This document shows positions 50,192 to 59,112 of a stretch of DNA of 64,000 bases, piece after piece. Source of the DNA: an uncultured Tenacibaculum sp. (GTDB lineage: Bacteria > Bacteroidota > Bacteroidia > Flavobacteriales > Flavobacteriaceae); assembly GCF_947499065.1 (NCBI RefSeq), contig NZ_CANMMT010000015.1, positions 1 to 64,000 on the forward strand, given 5' to 3'. The position numbers and the translations under genes are program-made. How positions within the stretch are numbered: the first letter of the stretch is position 1; each line of letters opens with the position of its first letter. The notes under the pieces were generated by a model that saw nothing but the letters and a program-made list of their open reading frames with translations, did no database searches and was not told the DNA's origin.

Positions 50192-51042
50192 TGGAGAAAA
50201 AAGCATTACATAAAAATAATATCCATAATAAAGGATACGATTTTAAAGTACTTCAAGAAAAGTATCCTAAAATAAAAGAGTTTGTAATAGAGAAGTACGG
50301 TAAAGAAACTATAGATTTCTCAAATCCAAAAGCAGTAAAAGAATTCAATAAAGCTTTACTGTCGGCTTATTACAATATTAAAACATGGGAGTTTTCAGAC
50401 GATAATTTATGTCCGCCAATTCCAGGAAGAGTAGATTATATTCATTATTTAGCAGATTTAATAGGGAAAGAAAAAGAGGTAACTGTATTAGATATTGGTA
50501 CAGGAGCAACTTGTATATATCCGTTATTAGGAAATGCAGTGTATAATTGGAATTTTGTAGCATCTGATATTGATTTAGACTCGTTAGATTCTGCTCAAGA
50601 TATTATAGATGATAATAATTTAGATGCTAAAATAAAATTAAGACAACAATTTAAAGAAGAGCATGTTTTAAAAGGAATTCTTGAAAAGGAAGATTCTTTT
50701 ACAGTAACTATGTGCAATCCTCCTTTTTATAAATCGGCAGAAGAGGCTAGAGGAGCTAATAGGAGAAAATCGAGAAACTTAGGAAATAATGCTGTTCGTA
50801 ATTTTTCAGGAAATAGTAACGAACTTTGGTATATAGGAGGAGAAAAAGCTTTTTTGCATACATATTTATATGAGAGTTCACAATATCCAACAGTTAGTAA
50901 GTGGTTTACAAGCTTAGTTTCTAAAAAAGAAAATGTAGAAAGTTTACAGAAATCGGGTAAAAAACTAGGAGTAAAAGAATTTAAAGTAATTCCAATGACA
51001 CAAGGAAATAAAGTAACTAGAATTGTTTGTTGGAGATTTTAA
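50191..51042 (+). CDS. rlmF: 23S rRNA (adenine-1618-N6)-methyltransferase
   Basis: 283 residues. SAM motif I is EVTVLDIGTGATCIYPLLG (about 100-118), the catalytic NPPF motif appears in MCNPPFYKSAEEA, and family-specific stretches NDFSNPKAVKEFNKALL-like, WEFSDDNLCPPIPGRVDYIHY and ELWYIGGEKAFL fit RlmF. It methylates A1618 of 23S rRNA. The start overlaps bshC's stop by 1 bp; the gene ends with its own terminator. Confidence 0.94.
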   Translation: MEKKALHKNNIHNKGYDFKVLQEKYPKIKEFVIEKYGKETIDFSNPKAVKEFNKALLSAYYNIKTWEFSDDNLCPPIPGRVDYIHYLADLIGKEKEVTVLDIGTGATCIYPLLGNAVYNWNFVASDIDLDSLDSAQDIIDDNNLDAKIKLRQQFKEEHVLKGILEKEDSFTVTMCNPPFYKSAEEARGANRRKSRNLGNNAVRNFSGNSNELWYIGGEKAFLHTYLYESSQYPTVSKWFTSLVSKKENVESLQKSGKKLGVKEFKVIPMTQGNKVTRIVCWRF

Positions 51043-51060
51043 ATTGAAAATATAAAAAGT

Positions 51061-51090
51061 AAAAACTCACAATATAAATTGTGAGTTTTT
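51061..51090. terminator. Bidirectional terminator
   Basis: AAAAACTCACAAT (51061-51073) pairs perfectly with ATTGTGAGTTTTT (51078-51090) between the converging rlmF and ceramidase genes. Confidence 0.85.
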
Positions 51091-51098
51091 TTATTCGC

Positions 51099-53375
51099 TT
51101 ATTTTTTTAAAATCGTAGTTATATCAGTTTCTCCATTATCATATTTAACTTTCAAAAGATAAACTCCAGCTTCAGCTTTAAAATATAGATTCTTAATATA
51201 TTTTTTGTTAGGAATTTCACCAGTTTTAATTACTTGTCCTACAGTGTTAATTATTTTAAAAGAACCTTTAGAGTTTTTATTATTGATAAAAGTGAAGTTT
51301 CCGCGATTAGGATTAGGATAAACAATATGTTGATTGAGCATATTTTTTTCTGTTTCTTGTTTAACAGCTCTACTAGCATAACCATTTACATAAAACGTTT
51401 TACTAGTTCCGCTATATGGACTTATTTTTCCTGTCCAACCATTTTTCCATTTACCTGTGTGTACAATTCTGTAATAGCCACTTTCTACTTCTGGGGTGAT
51501 TTTAAAATGAATAGTAATTTTTGAATTTGCTACACCGTCTCTTTTCCAAATCATAAGAGTATTGGTATCTCTATCTTGAAACTTAGTAACCCAAGAATTT
51601 CCAACTTTTTTCTGAATAGTAAAATAAGTACTATTTGTTTTAGTGTCATGATTAGGGTGAGCACCCCAAAAAGTAACTTTAGCAGTATTACCAGTATTGT
51701 ATGAGCTATTTGTATCAGAATACACACTTCCAAAGCTTTTAAATAAGGGTTTGTCATCAAAAAGAATATGTACCGTTTTATCAAGTCCAATGTATGTTTT
51801 TTGAGGAGGAGTTGGTGCTAGAGTTGGCCAAGGGTTTGAGTTAGGAGAAACTAATAAAGTAGCTAATCTTTCAAATTCTTGTCGATAAGCAGCTAGGGTC
51901 CATGGACCAAATTGCGTACTGGCTCCTTCGTATTGTTGAGAGGCATATTCTTCTCTAGTAGTTACATAACCACAGTAAGCATCAGAATAACCAGCTAAAA
52001 CACTATGTTGTATTCCAGTAGCACTATTTTCTGCAACTGTAGCTTTTACACGTCTTCCAGCCATGATAGTAAATTCAGCGGGAGCAGCAAAAATTCCAAA
52101 TTGACCTATTTTTAAAATACTAGTTGGGAGTATTTTAGGAGTTCTTGGGTTGTTACTGTTTCGCCCTACAAAAAATAAAGGGTCAATAGGTTTTTCCATA
52201 TGGCATTGATCGACAGCTGGACCTGAATTAGGATTGGACCTTGTCTCACCTTCTCGTCCAATACCACTTCTACCATCTTCTGCACCAGCTCTAAAAGAAA
52301 TACCAAGAGCAGCTTTACAAGTATGGCGTATAACACCATCGGTAAATTTTGAAGCAACTTCGATGTTAGAAAAATCACTATATCTCGATACTGCTTTTAC
52401 TGAGCCGATAAGTTGTTCATTAGCATTATTGTATAATTCTAATGCTTTTTGATATTGTCTATCTCCAATAATTTCAGAACTTTCTACTTCATTACTGCCA
52501 GGTCCAGTAGCATCTGTATATAAATCATTTGAAGCTGGTTGATTTAAGTTAGGAGACATATCTCCAGGATTTGTATTAGGAAAAGCAGCAACAAAAGTAA
52601 AATTTCCATTTCCGTATGAAGACTGTTTCATACGTTCAAACTTTAATGAAGCATAACCTTTACTGTCACCACTAGCATATTTATAGTTCTTAGATAAACT
52701 TGTTGGATGAACTCCAAACCAAGAAATCATTCCAACCTCAGTATCACCTTGTACAAATTTTAAAATGGTCATTTGATCATCAATATTCATATAGTCATTA
52801 GCATCACTATTTAAATTATAAGCTACTAAAGATCTATTAATACTGGCATTTGTCAAACTTCCCGAATTGTAATAAATTCTACCAGGAGTTAAGTTGTTGT
52901 GAGCTTGTTTAATAGCATTAAAAATACCATCAACTAAAATATTGAAGTTCTTTTTATAAAAACCACCAGTAGAAGTATTGTAAAGCTCGTAATGAGAATA
53001 TCCACCAGGTGAAACGTGGGTGTGAGTAGCACTAATGACGAGGTTAGTATCAGTATAAGTACTACCATAATAATTTTCAAGCTTTTCTAGAACAGCTAAA
53101 TTAACTGATTGAAACATGGCGCCTTTGTCTATACAAACAAATACAGCAGGTGAGCCATTGGGTTCTTTAATAATATAAGCTCTAGCATATTGTCTGTCTT
53201 TAATACCACTATTTTTAAAGAAAGGGTTTCCATAACCAAAAAAGGCGCTTTCAGCAATTTCTCCAGTAATGTCTGAAATACCTACACCGATGTCGTAGTT
53301 ATTGTTTTGAGATTGTATTAATTGTATTGTAAGTAAAGAAAGTACAATTAATAGGGGGACTTTAATTTTATACAT
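51099..53375 (-). CDS. Neutral/alkaline ceramidase with T9SS sorting domain
   Basis: 758 residues. A signal peptide (to about residue 22) is followed by the neutral ceramidase domain: DIGVGISDITGEIAESAFFG at the start, ISATHTHVSPGGYSHY holding metal ligands, GVHPTSLSKNYKY, SPNLNQPASNDL and GYSDAYCGYVTTREEY. The family hydrolyses ceramide to sphingosine and fatty acid. The C terminus from about residue 685 is a type A T9SS sorting domain (VYPNPNRGNFTF, IINTVGQVIKTGE, AGVYLLKVKYDNG), so the enzyme is secreted or surface-bound. Target sphingolipids could be eukaryotic host or own-membrane lipids. Confidence 0.95.
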   Translation of the reverse strand: MYKIKVPLLIVLSLLTIQLIQSQNNNYDIGVGISDITGEIAESAFFGYGNPFFKNSGIKDRQYARAYIIKEPNGSPAVFVCIDKGAMFQSVNLAVLEKLENYYGSTYTDTNLVISATHTHVSPGGYSHYELYNTSTGGFYKKNFNILVDGIFNAIKQAHNNLTPGRIYYNSGSLTNASINRSLVAYNLNSDANDYMNIDDQMTILKFVQGDTEVGMISWFGVHPTSLSKNYKYASGDSKGYASLKFERMKQSSYGNGNFTFVAAFPNTNPGDMSPNLNQPASNDLYTDATGPGSNEVESSEIIGDRQYQKALELYNNANEQLIGSVKAVSRYSDFSNIEVASKFTDGVIRHTCKAALGISFRAGAEDGRSGIGREGETRSNPNSGPAVDQCHMEKPIDPLFFVGRNSNNPRTPKILPTSILKIGQFGIFAAPAEFTIMAGRRVKATVAENSATGIQHSVLAGYSDAYCGYVTTREEYASQQYEGASTQFGPWTLAAYRQEFERLATLLVSPNSNPWPTLAPTPPQKTYIGLDKTVHILFDDKPLFKSFGSVYSDTNSSYNTGNTAKVTFWGAHPNHDTKTNSTYFTIQKKVGNSWVTKFQDRDTNTLMIWKRDGVANSKITIHFKITPEVESGYYRIVHTGKWKNGWTGKISPYSGTSKTFYVNGYASRAVKQETEKNMLNQHIVYPNPNRGNFTFINNKNSKGSFKIINTVGQVIKTGEIPNKKYIKNLYFKAEAGVYLLKVKYDNGETDITTILKK

Positions 53376-53499
53376 AAATTAGTTTGATTAAGTTAATTAC
53401 TTACTAATCTATGTTTTAAATATGGTTAATTTAATTTTTTGTGATAAATTTTATTTATGTATGAATAAATTAACTAAATGAGTTATTTTTAAATAAAAA

Positions 53500-53532
53500 A
53501 AAACTCGTAACTAATATATAGCTACGAGTTTT
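53500..53532 (-). terminator. Rho-independent terminator
   Basis: AAAACTCGTA (53500-53509) pairs with TACGAGTTTT (53523-53532). It follows the DUF2911 gene on the minus strand. Confidence 0.75.
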
Positions 53533-53551
53533 AATTAAATATGTGAGTTTA

Positions 53552-54391
53552 TTACATTTTAGCTAAAAACTCTTTGTTCATTTTAACGTAATCAGCGTTA
53601 CCAGCTTTTTCAGCTCCAGCTAATGAAGCTTTAGCAGCAGCAATAGCTCCTTTTTTATCTCCAGCTTTAGCTAAGATTAATGACTGTTGACGTAAATACC
53701 AAAAACGTGGACGGTCTTTAGTCATATCTACAGCTTTGTTAATCCATTCTTTAGCTTTTTGGATGTCTTTACCTTCATCTAAATAATATTTAGCAGAAGA
53801 AAAATAATCACCAGCAGAAGGTCCGCTCATTATTTTTGCAATACTAGCTTCAACACCTTTATCAGTAGGTGTGTTAAACTTTACTCCAACATAAGCATTT
53901 TCCCATAACATACCTAAAACAGCAGAACTGTTTTTGATATCATCAATAGTTAAAGTAAAAGTCTCAATTTTCATAGGCATTTTTTCAACTTTAGCAGTTG
54001 TAGATAATGCTACTTTACTGTCGTCCCATTTTCTAGGAGTTCCCCAGTTGTTTGCATCAGAATAAAAAATAACTTCCCATGAGTCTTTATTCGGTTTTGT
54101 GTACAAGGCATAGGTACCTTTTTTTAATTCTTTTCCATCAATTGTAACATCGTCGCTAAATGTAACTTTAGTGTTTTGATTAGCTCCGGTTCTCCATACT
54201 TTTCCATAAGGCACTAAATCTCCAAAAATAGTTCTACCTCTCATTCCAGGTCTAGAGTATTCTACAGTAACGTCAGTTAAACCTACTTGTTGCTCTAATT
54301 TAGAAGATGGGCTTGGTGCTGGAGTTTTTACTTGTGCATTAACATTTGCTGATATAGCAACAACAAATAAGCTTAAAAGTAATTTTTTCAT
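53552..54391 (-). CDS. DUF2911 exported protein with TPR-like C terminus
   Basis: 279 residues. A signal peptide (ending ANVNAQ near residue 20) is followed by the DUF2911 domain: SKLEQQVGLTDVTVEYSRPG, RTIFGDLVPYGKVWRTGANQ, TKVTFSDDVTIDGKELKKGT and YALYTKPNKDSWEVIF. The C-terminal 90 residues are helical with a TPR-like pattern (AKEWINKAVDMTKDRPRFWY). DUF2911 proteins are exported and common in Bacteroidetes; their function is unknown. Monocistronic with a terminator. Confidence 0.93.
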   Translation of the reverse strand: MKKLLLSLFVVAISANVNAQVKTPAPSPSSKLEQQVGLTDVTVEYSRPGMRGRTIFGDLVPYGKVWRTGANQNTKVTFSDDVTIDGKELKKGTYALYTKPNKDSWEVIFYSDANNWGTPRKWDDSKVALSTTAKVEKMPMKIETFTLTIDDIKNSSAVLGMLWENAYVGVKFNTPTDKGVEASIAKIMSGPSAGDYFSSAKYYLDEGKDIQKAKEWINKAVDMTKDRPRFWYLRQQSLILAKAGDKKGAIAAAKASLAGAEKAGNADYVKMNKEFLAKM

Positions 54392-54501
54392 GATGATTAA
54401 TTTGTTTATAGTTTGTTCTGATAAAATTACGAGGAATTATATGGATTAATGTTAACGAAAACTTAAAATAAATATTAACTATTTAATTGATATTTGCCAC
54501 T

Positions 54502-55167
54502 ATGAAAAAATACATTTCTGAATTAATAGGAACTTTTGCGCTAATTTTTTGTGGTACAGGGGCTATGACGATTAATGAAATAACTGGAGGGGTAGATTTA
54601 ACTCACATAGGAGTGGCTATTACTTGGGGATTAATAGTAATGGCAATGATATATTCTTTTGGAGAAATTTCGGGTGCACACTTTAATCCAGCAGTTACCA
54701 TTGCTTTTGCTTATGCCAAAAAGTTTTCATGGAAAGAGGTTCCAAAATATATAATAGCCCAATTATTAGGTGCACTATTAGCAAGTAGTGTACTGTGGAT
54801 TTTATTTCCTGAAAGTGAATTTTATGGAGCTACGATACCTAGTATTGAACCTTGGCGAGCTTTTATATTAGAATTATTACTGACTTTCTTTTTAATGGTT
54901 ACAATTATTAATGTTTCAACTGGAAGTAAAGAAGTTGGGGTAATGGCAGGTATTGCTATTGGAGGAGTTGTTTTGTTAGAAGCAATGTTTGCTGGTCCAA
55001 TGACAAAAGCTTCTATGAATCCAGTACGTTCAATAGCGCCAGCATTAGTGTCAGGACACTTAGAACATTTGTGGTTGTATTTATTAGCGCCAATTATAGG
55101 TGCATTATTAGCGGTAGTTTCGTGTAAATTGGTAAAAGATGACAATTGTTGTGATGAGGGATGTTAG
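54502..55167 (+). CDS. Aquaporin/MIP family channel
   Basis: 221 residues from ATG 54502; an upstream TTG start adds five residues and is less likely. Six membrane helices with the two half-helix motifs AHFNPAVT and SMNPVRS (the second is NPV, not NPA), and the selectivity Arg after NPV. It conducts water or small neutral solutes. The tail ends DDNCCDEGC, three cysteines in six residues, unusual in the family and possibly metal- or redox-active. The stop overlaps the next gene by 14-29 bp. Confidence 0.9.
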   Translation: MKKYISELIGTFALIFCGTGAMTINEITGGVDLTHIGVAITWGLIVMAMIYSFGEISGAHFNPAVTIAFAYAKKFSWKEVPKYIIAQLLGALLASSVLWILFPESEFYGATIPSIEPWRAFILELLLTFFLMVTIINVSTGSKEVGVMAGIAIGGVVLLEAMFAGPMTKASMNPVRSIAPALVSGHLEHLWLYLLAPIIGALLAVVSCKLVKDDNCCDEGC

Positions 55168-55918
55168 TATTTTAGGGTGTGGTTGGTTAGGACTTCCATT
55201 AGCAGAATACTTATTGAAGAAAGGGTGTAATGTGAAAGGGTCTACTACTTCAAAAAATAAATTAAGTATTTTTAAGGAAAAAGGAATTGCTCCTTTTTTA
55301 ATAGATATTGATGCAAGTTTCAATAAAGAAATAGAATCGTTTTTAAGTTCAGCTATATTAATTGTAGCAATTACATCTAAGAATATTGTAAGCTACGAAA
55401 ACTTAATAAATGAAATAGAGAAATCAACAGTCAAAAAAGTAATTTTTATAAGTTCTACTTCAGTTTATCCTAGTTTAAACAAAGTAATAAATGAGGAAGA
55501 AACATTGATATCTTCACCTTTAGTAGAAATAGAAAATCTTTTTAAAGAAAATAAAAATTTTAAAACTACTATTATTCGTTTTGCAGGATTGTTAGGTAAG
55601 GATAGGAACCCAGGAAATTGGTTTGAAAATAGAAAAATACCGCATCCGAAAGGTTTTGTAAATATGATACATCAGGATGATTGTATTCAAATTATTTATC
55701 AAATAATTAAACAAAACGTATGGGGAGAAGTATTTAACGCTTGTTCAAATCACCACCCAACAAGAAAAGAATTTTATATCAATGCAAAGGTTAAAATGAA
55801 AAAAGAACCACCAGTTTTTGATGATTCTTTAGATTTGAAGTATAAAATAATCAGTTCAGATAAATTACAGAAACAATTGAATTATACTTTTATTTATGAT
55901 GATTTATTAGTTATTTAA
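55154..55918 (+). CDS. SDR/NAD-dependent epimerase-like protein
   Basis: 254 residues from the ATG at 55154 (an ATG at 55139 gives 259). The nucleotide-binding motif is VSILGCGWLGLPLAEYL, a glycine-rich GxGxxG variant, near the N terminus. VIFISSTSVYPSLNK corresponds to the SDR strand with Ser and the Tyr region, and FAGLLGKDRNPGNWF and HQDDCIQIIYQIIKQNVWGEVFNA are typical of extended SDRs. It resembles YeeZ-type predicted oxidoreductases. The substrate is unknown. Its end overlaps the convergent gldG by 4 bp. Confidence 0.82.
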   Translation: MRDVSILGCGWLGLPLAEYLLKKGCNVKGSTTSKNKLSIFKEKGIAPFLIDIDASFNKEIESFLSSAILIVAITSKNIVSYENLINEIEKSTVKKVIFISSTSVYPSLNKVINEEETLISSPLVEIENLFKENKNFKTTIIRFAGLLGKDRNPGNWFENRKIPHPKGFVNMIHQDDCIQIIYQIIKQNVWGEVFNACSNHHPTRKEFYINAKVKMKKEPPVFDDSLDLKYKIISSDKLQKQLNYTFIYDDLLVI

Positions 55919-57555
55919 GAATATCTTTTTCTTCTTAAGTAATTAAAACCAAAACCAAACAAGGCAAGTAAAATTAAAGGAACACCAATATTTATAAATT
56001 GCCAAAAACGTTTTTCAGTATAAGCTTTTTGTTTGTTTAGAAGGTTTATCTTAACTGTTTTATTACGTAGTTGAATTAAACCAGAATCGTCTAATAAATA
56101 ATCAATAGCATTCATCAAGAAATCTTTGTTACCAAATATTTCTCCAGTCCATTTGTCTAAAGATAAATCATGAGGTTTTCCTTTTAAAATTTGATTTTTT
56201 CCAACATCACCATCTGCAATAACAATCATTTTATTAGAGTTGCTTTCAGGTTTGAAAAGAGGAGTGTTAAATGGTTTGATTCTACTTTTATAAGCAGATT
56301 TAAAATCACCTTCTAATAAAACAGATAATAACTGTGGACCATTTGAGTAATCTTTTTGTTGAGGTTCTTTAGAAATACTCTGGAGTTCAACAATTTTAGG
56401 AGTTCCTATTTTTTTAGTTAAAACAGAAGTAACTAATAAAGGTGTTTTTTTAATATTTCCTTTCAATGTATCTATCTGTGTTGTAAAACGAAAACGAACT
56501 GGCGATACGTTTTTAGTAATAGGATGGTTTGGATTTCCATTCACTAAAGGATGATAAAACCAATTTAAATGTTGAAACTGTGCTTGGTTTCCTAAATTTC
56601 CTGTAGCTAAAGGAATCTTAGCAGAATATAAATCTTGAATAAGTTTATTATTTACACGTACTTGATAACTAAAAAGTAAATCGGTTAAATTTAAATCGCG
56701 AGGAAAAGCTAACATTCTTCCTTCATTATATAAACTGTCTGTGTCCGAATAATTATTATCAATCATCCAAAGAGTTTTACCTCCATTTGTAATAAACTGA
56801 TCAACTGTAAATTTTTCTTTTTCGGTAAATCTTTTAGTAGGTTTAGCAACAATAGCTAAATCATACTTGGTTAAATCTTTTAATGTTTTTTGAGGATTGT
56901 TTTCAACACTATCTAAAGTGAATTTAGCTAAGTGATATTTTTTTCCTACTTCACTTAATAAACTATAAACATATATATCGTCTAATTCACCATTACCTGA
57001 TAAAACTGCTATTTTTTTTCTTTTGGTTTTGGTTATGTTATGAATTGCATTAGCAAAAGAATATTCAAGTTTTTCAATAGCGTTTTGTAATTGGTCTTCT
57101 TGTGTTTTGGCAATAGAATTAGGTAAAAGAGAAACAAGCTCAGTTTTTTTACCGTAATTAATTTCAGCCCAAGGAAAAATAATGGCTTCAGATAATTTTC
57201 CATCTTCCTCGACAGTTAATTGACTAGGAAGCATTCCTTTTTTTATAAGACGTTCACGAATATTATCAGGATTAACAAAACGAAATCTAACATTAGAATT
57301 TTCAGCCTTTAGTTCTTCTAAAAACTGACGAGTTTCTATTTGCAAGCGTTTGAACTCAGCTGGAAAATCACCTTCTAAGTATACATTTATTAAAATGTTT
57401 TTATCTATTTTATTCAGTAGTTTCGTACTAACGTTAGAAATTGTGTAACGTTTGTCTTGAGTTAAGTCAAAACGTTTAAATACAAAATTAGAAAGATAAT
57501 TTACTAATAAGATTCCTACGAAAGCATAAGCTATATGTTGTATTTTCTTATTCAT
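55915..57555 (-). CDS. gldG: Gliding motility ABC transporter component GldG
   Basis: 546 residues. An N-terminal helix (about 7-25), an ABC-type uncharacterised transport domain (TISNVSTKLLNKIDKNILIN, GDFPAEFKRLQIETRQFLEE, VRFRFVNPDN), a central domain with KRKKIAVLSGNGELDD, LMAIVAKPTKRFTEKEKF-like and GGKTLWMIDNN, and a C-terminal helix (QFINIGVPLILLALFGFGF). GldG works with GldF in gliding of Flavobacterium johnsoniae, and in many Flavobacteria the pair is kept. It overlaps gldF by 8 bp. Confidence 0.93.
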   Translation of the reverse strand: MNKKIQHIAYAFVGILLVNYLSNFVFKRFDLTQDKRYTISNVSTKLLNKIDKNILINVYLEGDFPAEFKRLQIETRQFLEELKAENSNVRFRFVNPDNIRERLIKKGMLPSQLTVEEDGKLSEAIIFPWAEINYGKKTELVSLLPNSIAKTQEDQLQNAIEKLEYSFANAIHNITKTKRKKIAVLSGNGELDDIYVYSLLSEVGKKYHLAKFTLDSVENNPQKTLKDLTKYDLAIVAKPTKRFTEKEKFTVDQFITNGGKTLWMIDNNYSDTDSLYNEGRMLAFPRDLNLTDLLFSYQVRVNNKLIQDLYSAKIPLATGNLGNQAQFQHLNWFYHPLVNGNPNHPITKNVSPVRFRFTTQIDTLKGNIKKTPLLVTSVLTKKIGTPKIVELQSISKEPQQKDYSNGPQLLSVLLEGDFKSAYKSRIKPFNTPLFKPESNSNKMIVIADGDVGKNQILKGKPHDLSLDKWTGEIFGNKDFLMNAIDYLLDDSGLIQLRNKTVKINLLNKQKAYTEKRFWQFINIGVPLILLALFGFGFNYLRRKRYS

Positions 57556-58267
57556 TTTTTAATTGTTGTTTAGTAATGAATAAAAAGAAAAAAGTAACGC
57601 TAATAAAGTAAACTACATCTCTAGTGTCAATAACACCTCGACTAATACTTTTAAAGTGTTCATTAATTCCAAACTGTTGAAATAAGTATCCCGAATTTCC
57701 TAGTGAATTACCAATTGTATCAAAACCATAGAATAAAATAAAAGTGATAAAAACACTAATAATAAAAGCTACAATTTGATTTTTAGATAGAGTAGAGGTA
57801 AATAAACCAATACTAGTGTATATGGCAGCTAAAAAAAACAGACCAAAATAAGAACCAGTAATACTTCCTAAATCTAAATTTCCAATTGGGTTACCTAGTG
57901 CATAAACAGTATATACATATGTTAATGTAGGAATTAAAGCAATAAAAACTAAAAGAAGTGAAGCAGTAAACTTACCTAAAATAATTTGCCAATCAGTTAA
58001 TGGTTTAGTTTTTAAAATTTCAATAGTTCCACTGTTAAATTCATCGGCAAAACTTCTCATGGTAATCGCTGGTATTAAAAACAAGAATAACCAAGGAGCT
58101 AAATAAAAAAAGCTACTTAAATCTGCAAAACCAGCATTTAGAATATTAAAATTGTCTTTAAACACCCATAAGTATAATCCGTTTATTAGTAAAAAAACAC
58201 CAATAACTAAATAAGCTATGGGGGATGAAAAAAATGAGTTAAATTCTTTTTTTAAAATAGGAAACAT
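57548..58267 (-). CDS. gldF: Gliding motility ABC transporter permease GldF
   Basis: 239 residues with six membrane helices: FPILKKEFNSFFSSPIAYLV at the N terminus, FLIPAITMRSFADEFNSGTIE and LKTKPLTDWQIILGKF identify an ABC-2 permease of the GldF type. It forms the membrane channel partnered by the ATPase GldA and GldG. Gene order GNAT-gldF-gldG is on the minus strand with an 8-bp overlap to gldG and 20 bp to the preceding GNAT gene. Confidence 0.93.
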   Translation of the reverse strand: MFPILKKEFNSFFSSPIAYLVIGVFLLINGLYLWVFKDNFNILNAGFADLSSFFYLAPWLFLFLIPAITMRSFADEFNSGTIEILKTKPLTDWQIILGKFTASLLLVFIALIPTLTYVYTVYALGNPIGNLDLGSITGSYFGLFFLAAIYTSIGLFTSTLSKNQIVAFIISVFITFILFYGFDTIGNSLGNSGYLFQQFGINEHFKSISRGVIDTRDVVYFISVTFFFLFITKQQLKNE

Positions 58268-58287
58268 ATAATTGTTAACGTAAATTA

Positions 58288-58806
58288 TTAATTATTTTCA
58301 ATTCGAAAAATACGATTATTTTCAAAACCCTTATCTCTTCTTTTAGGCTGATAAATAAAATTATTTTTATTCAATAACGCGATAGAGCTTTCATTATTTT
58401 TATGAGTAAAGGCTTCTATAGCTTTTAAGTCAAGTTTAGAAAAACCAAAATGAATAACTTTTTGTAATGATTCACTCATAAAACCTTTTTTATGGAAATC
58501 AGGATGTAATTCATAACCTATTTCAGTAGTAAGTTTATCTTCAGAAAAATTCCATAAGCAAATAGTTCCAATGAGTTGTTTATCTTTTTTAATAGCCCAA
58601 TAAAAGTATTCGTTATTTAAAACACCTTTAGTTATTTTTTCAATAAAAGGAACTAGTTCATTAACCTCTTTAGGAAGTTCTCTTTTTATAAATTCATTAG
58701 TTTTAGGATGAGTTCTTAATTTAAAAAGAGCGTCAATATCAGTTTTTTCTAACTGAGTTAACTCTAAACGTTGAGTTGTTAAAAAAGGGAAAGAAATATT
58801 GTTCAT
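58288..58806 (-). CDS. GNAT-family N-acetyltransferase (RimJ/RimL-like)
   Basis: 172 residues: LTTQRLELTQLEKTDIDALF, YFYWAIKKDKQLIGTICLW, EIGYELHPDFHKKGFMSESL (the motif with H/Q-x-x-G-x-G/A replaced by HKKGFM) and the C-terminal LNKNNFIYQPK. The architecture is that of ribosomal-protein N-acetyltransferases of the RimJ/RimL group. Substrate unknown. It is followed 20 bp later by gldF. Confidence 0.88.
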   Translation of the reverse strand: MNNISFPFLTTQRLELTQLEKTDIDALFKLRTHPKTNEFIKRELPKEVNELVPFIEKITKGVLNNEYFYWAIKKDKQLIGTICLWNFSEDKLTTEIGYELHPDFHKKGFMSESLQKVIHFGFSKLDLKAIEAFTHKNNESSIALLNKNNFIYQPKRRDKGFENNRIFRIENN

Positions 58807-58811
58807 TGGAA

Positions 58812-59108
58812 TTATTGTAAACTAACCATTTTATCTACACTCCAAGCTAAAGGTTTATCATTAAATAAAACTTTAGTTTGAGCCCAAACACCTTTGAATA
58901 ATTCAGAATTTCTATAATTTTCTAAATCTTGTTCAGTATCCCAATAACTGTAAGTAAAAAAGATATTCGGATTCGTTTTATCTCTATATAGTTCTAATAA
59001 GTTACAGCCAGGAGATTTTCTAATAAATTCTTTTTTAGAGTCAAAGTTTTTTAAAAACTCTTCAATTTTCTTAGGTTGAAAACTCATTTTTACAATTCGA
59101 ACAAACAT
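58812..59108 (-). CDS. Antibiotic biosynthesis monooxygenase (ABM) family protein
   Basis: 98 residues with the ABM ferredoxin-like fold: FVRIVKMSFQPKKIEEFLKN, SPGCNLLELYRDKTNPNIFF, YSYWDTEQDLENYRNSELFK. Members are small monooxygenases or heme-degrading relatives; the function here is unassigned. It lies 5 bp downstream of the SAM-hydrolase gene and 5 bp before the GNAT gene in the same operon. Confidence 0.88.
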   Translation of the reverse strand: MFVRIVKMSFQPKKIEEFLKNFDSKKEFIRKSPGCNLLELYRDKTNPNIFFTYSYWDTEQDLENYRNSELFKGVWAQTKVLFNDKPLAWSVDKMVSLQ

Positions 59109-59112
59109 ATAA

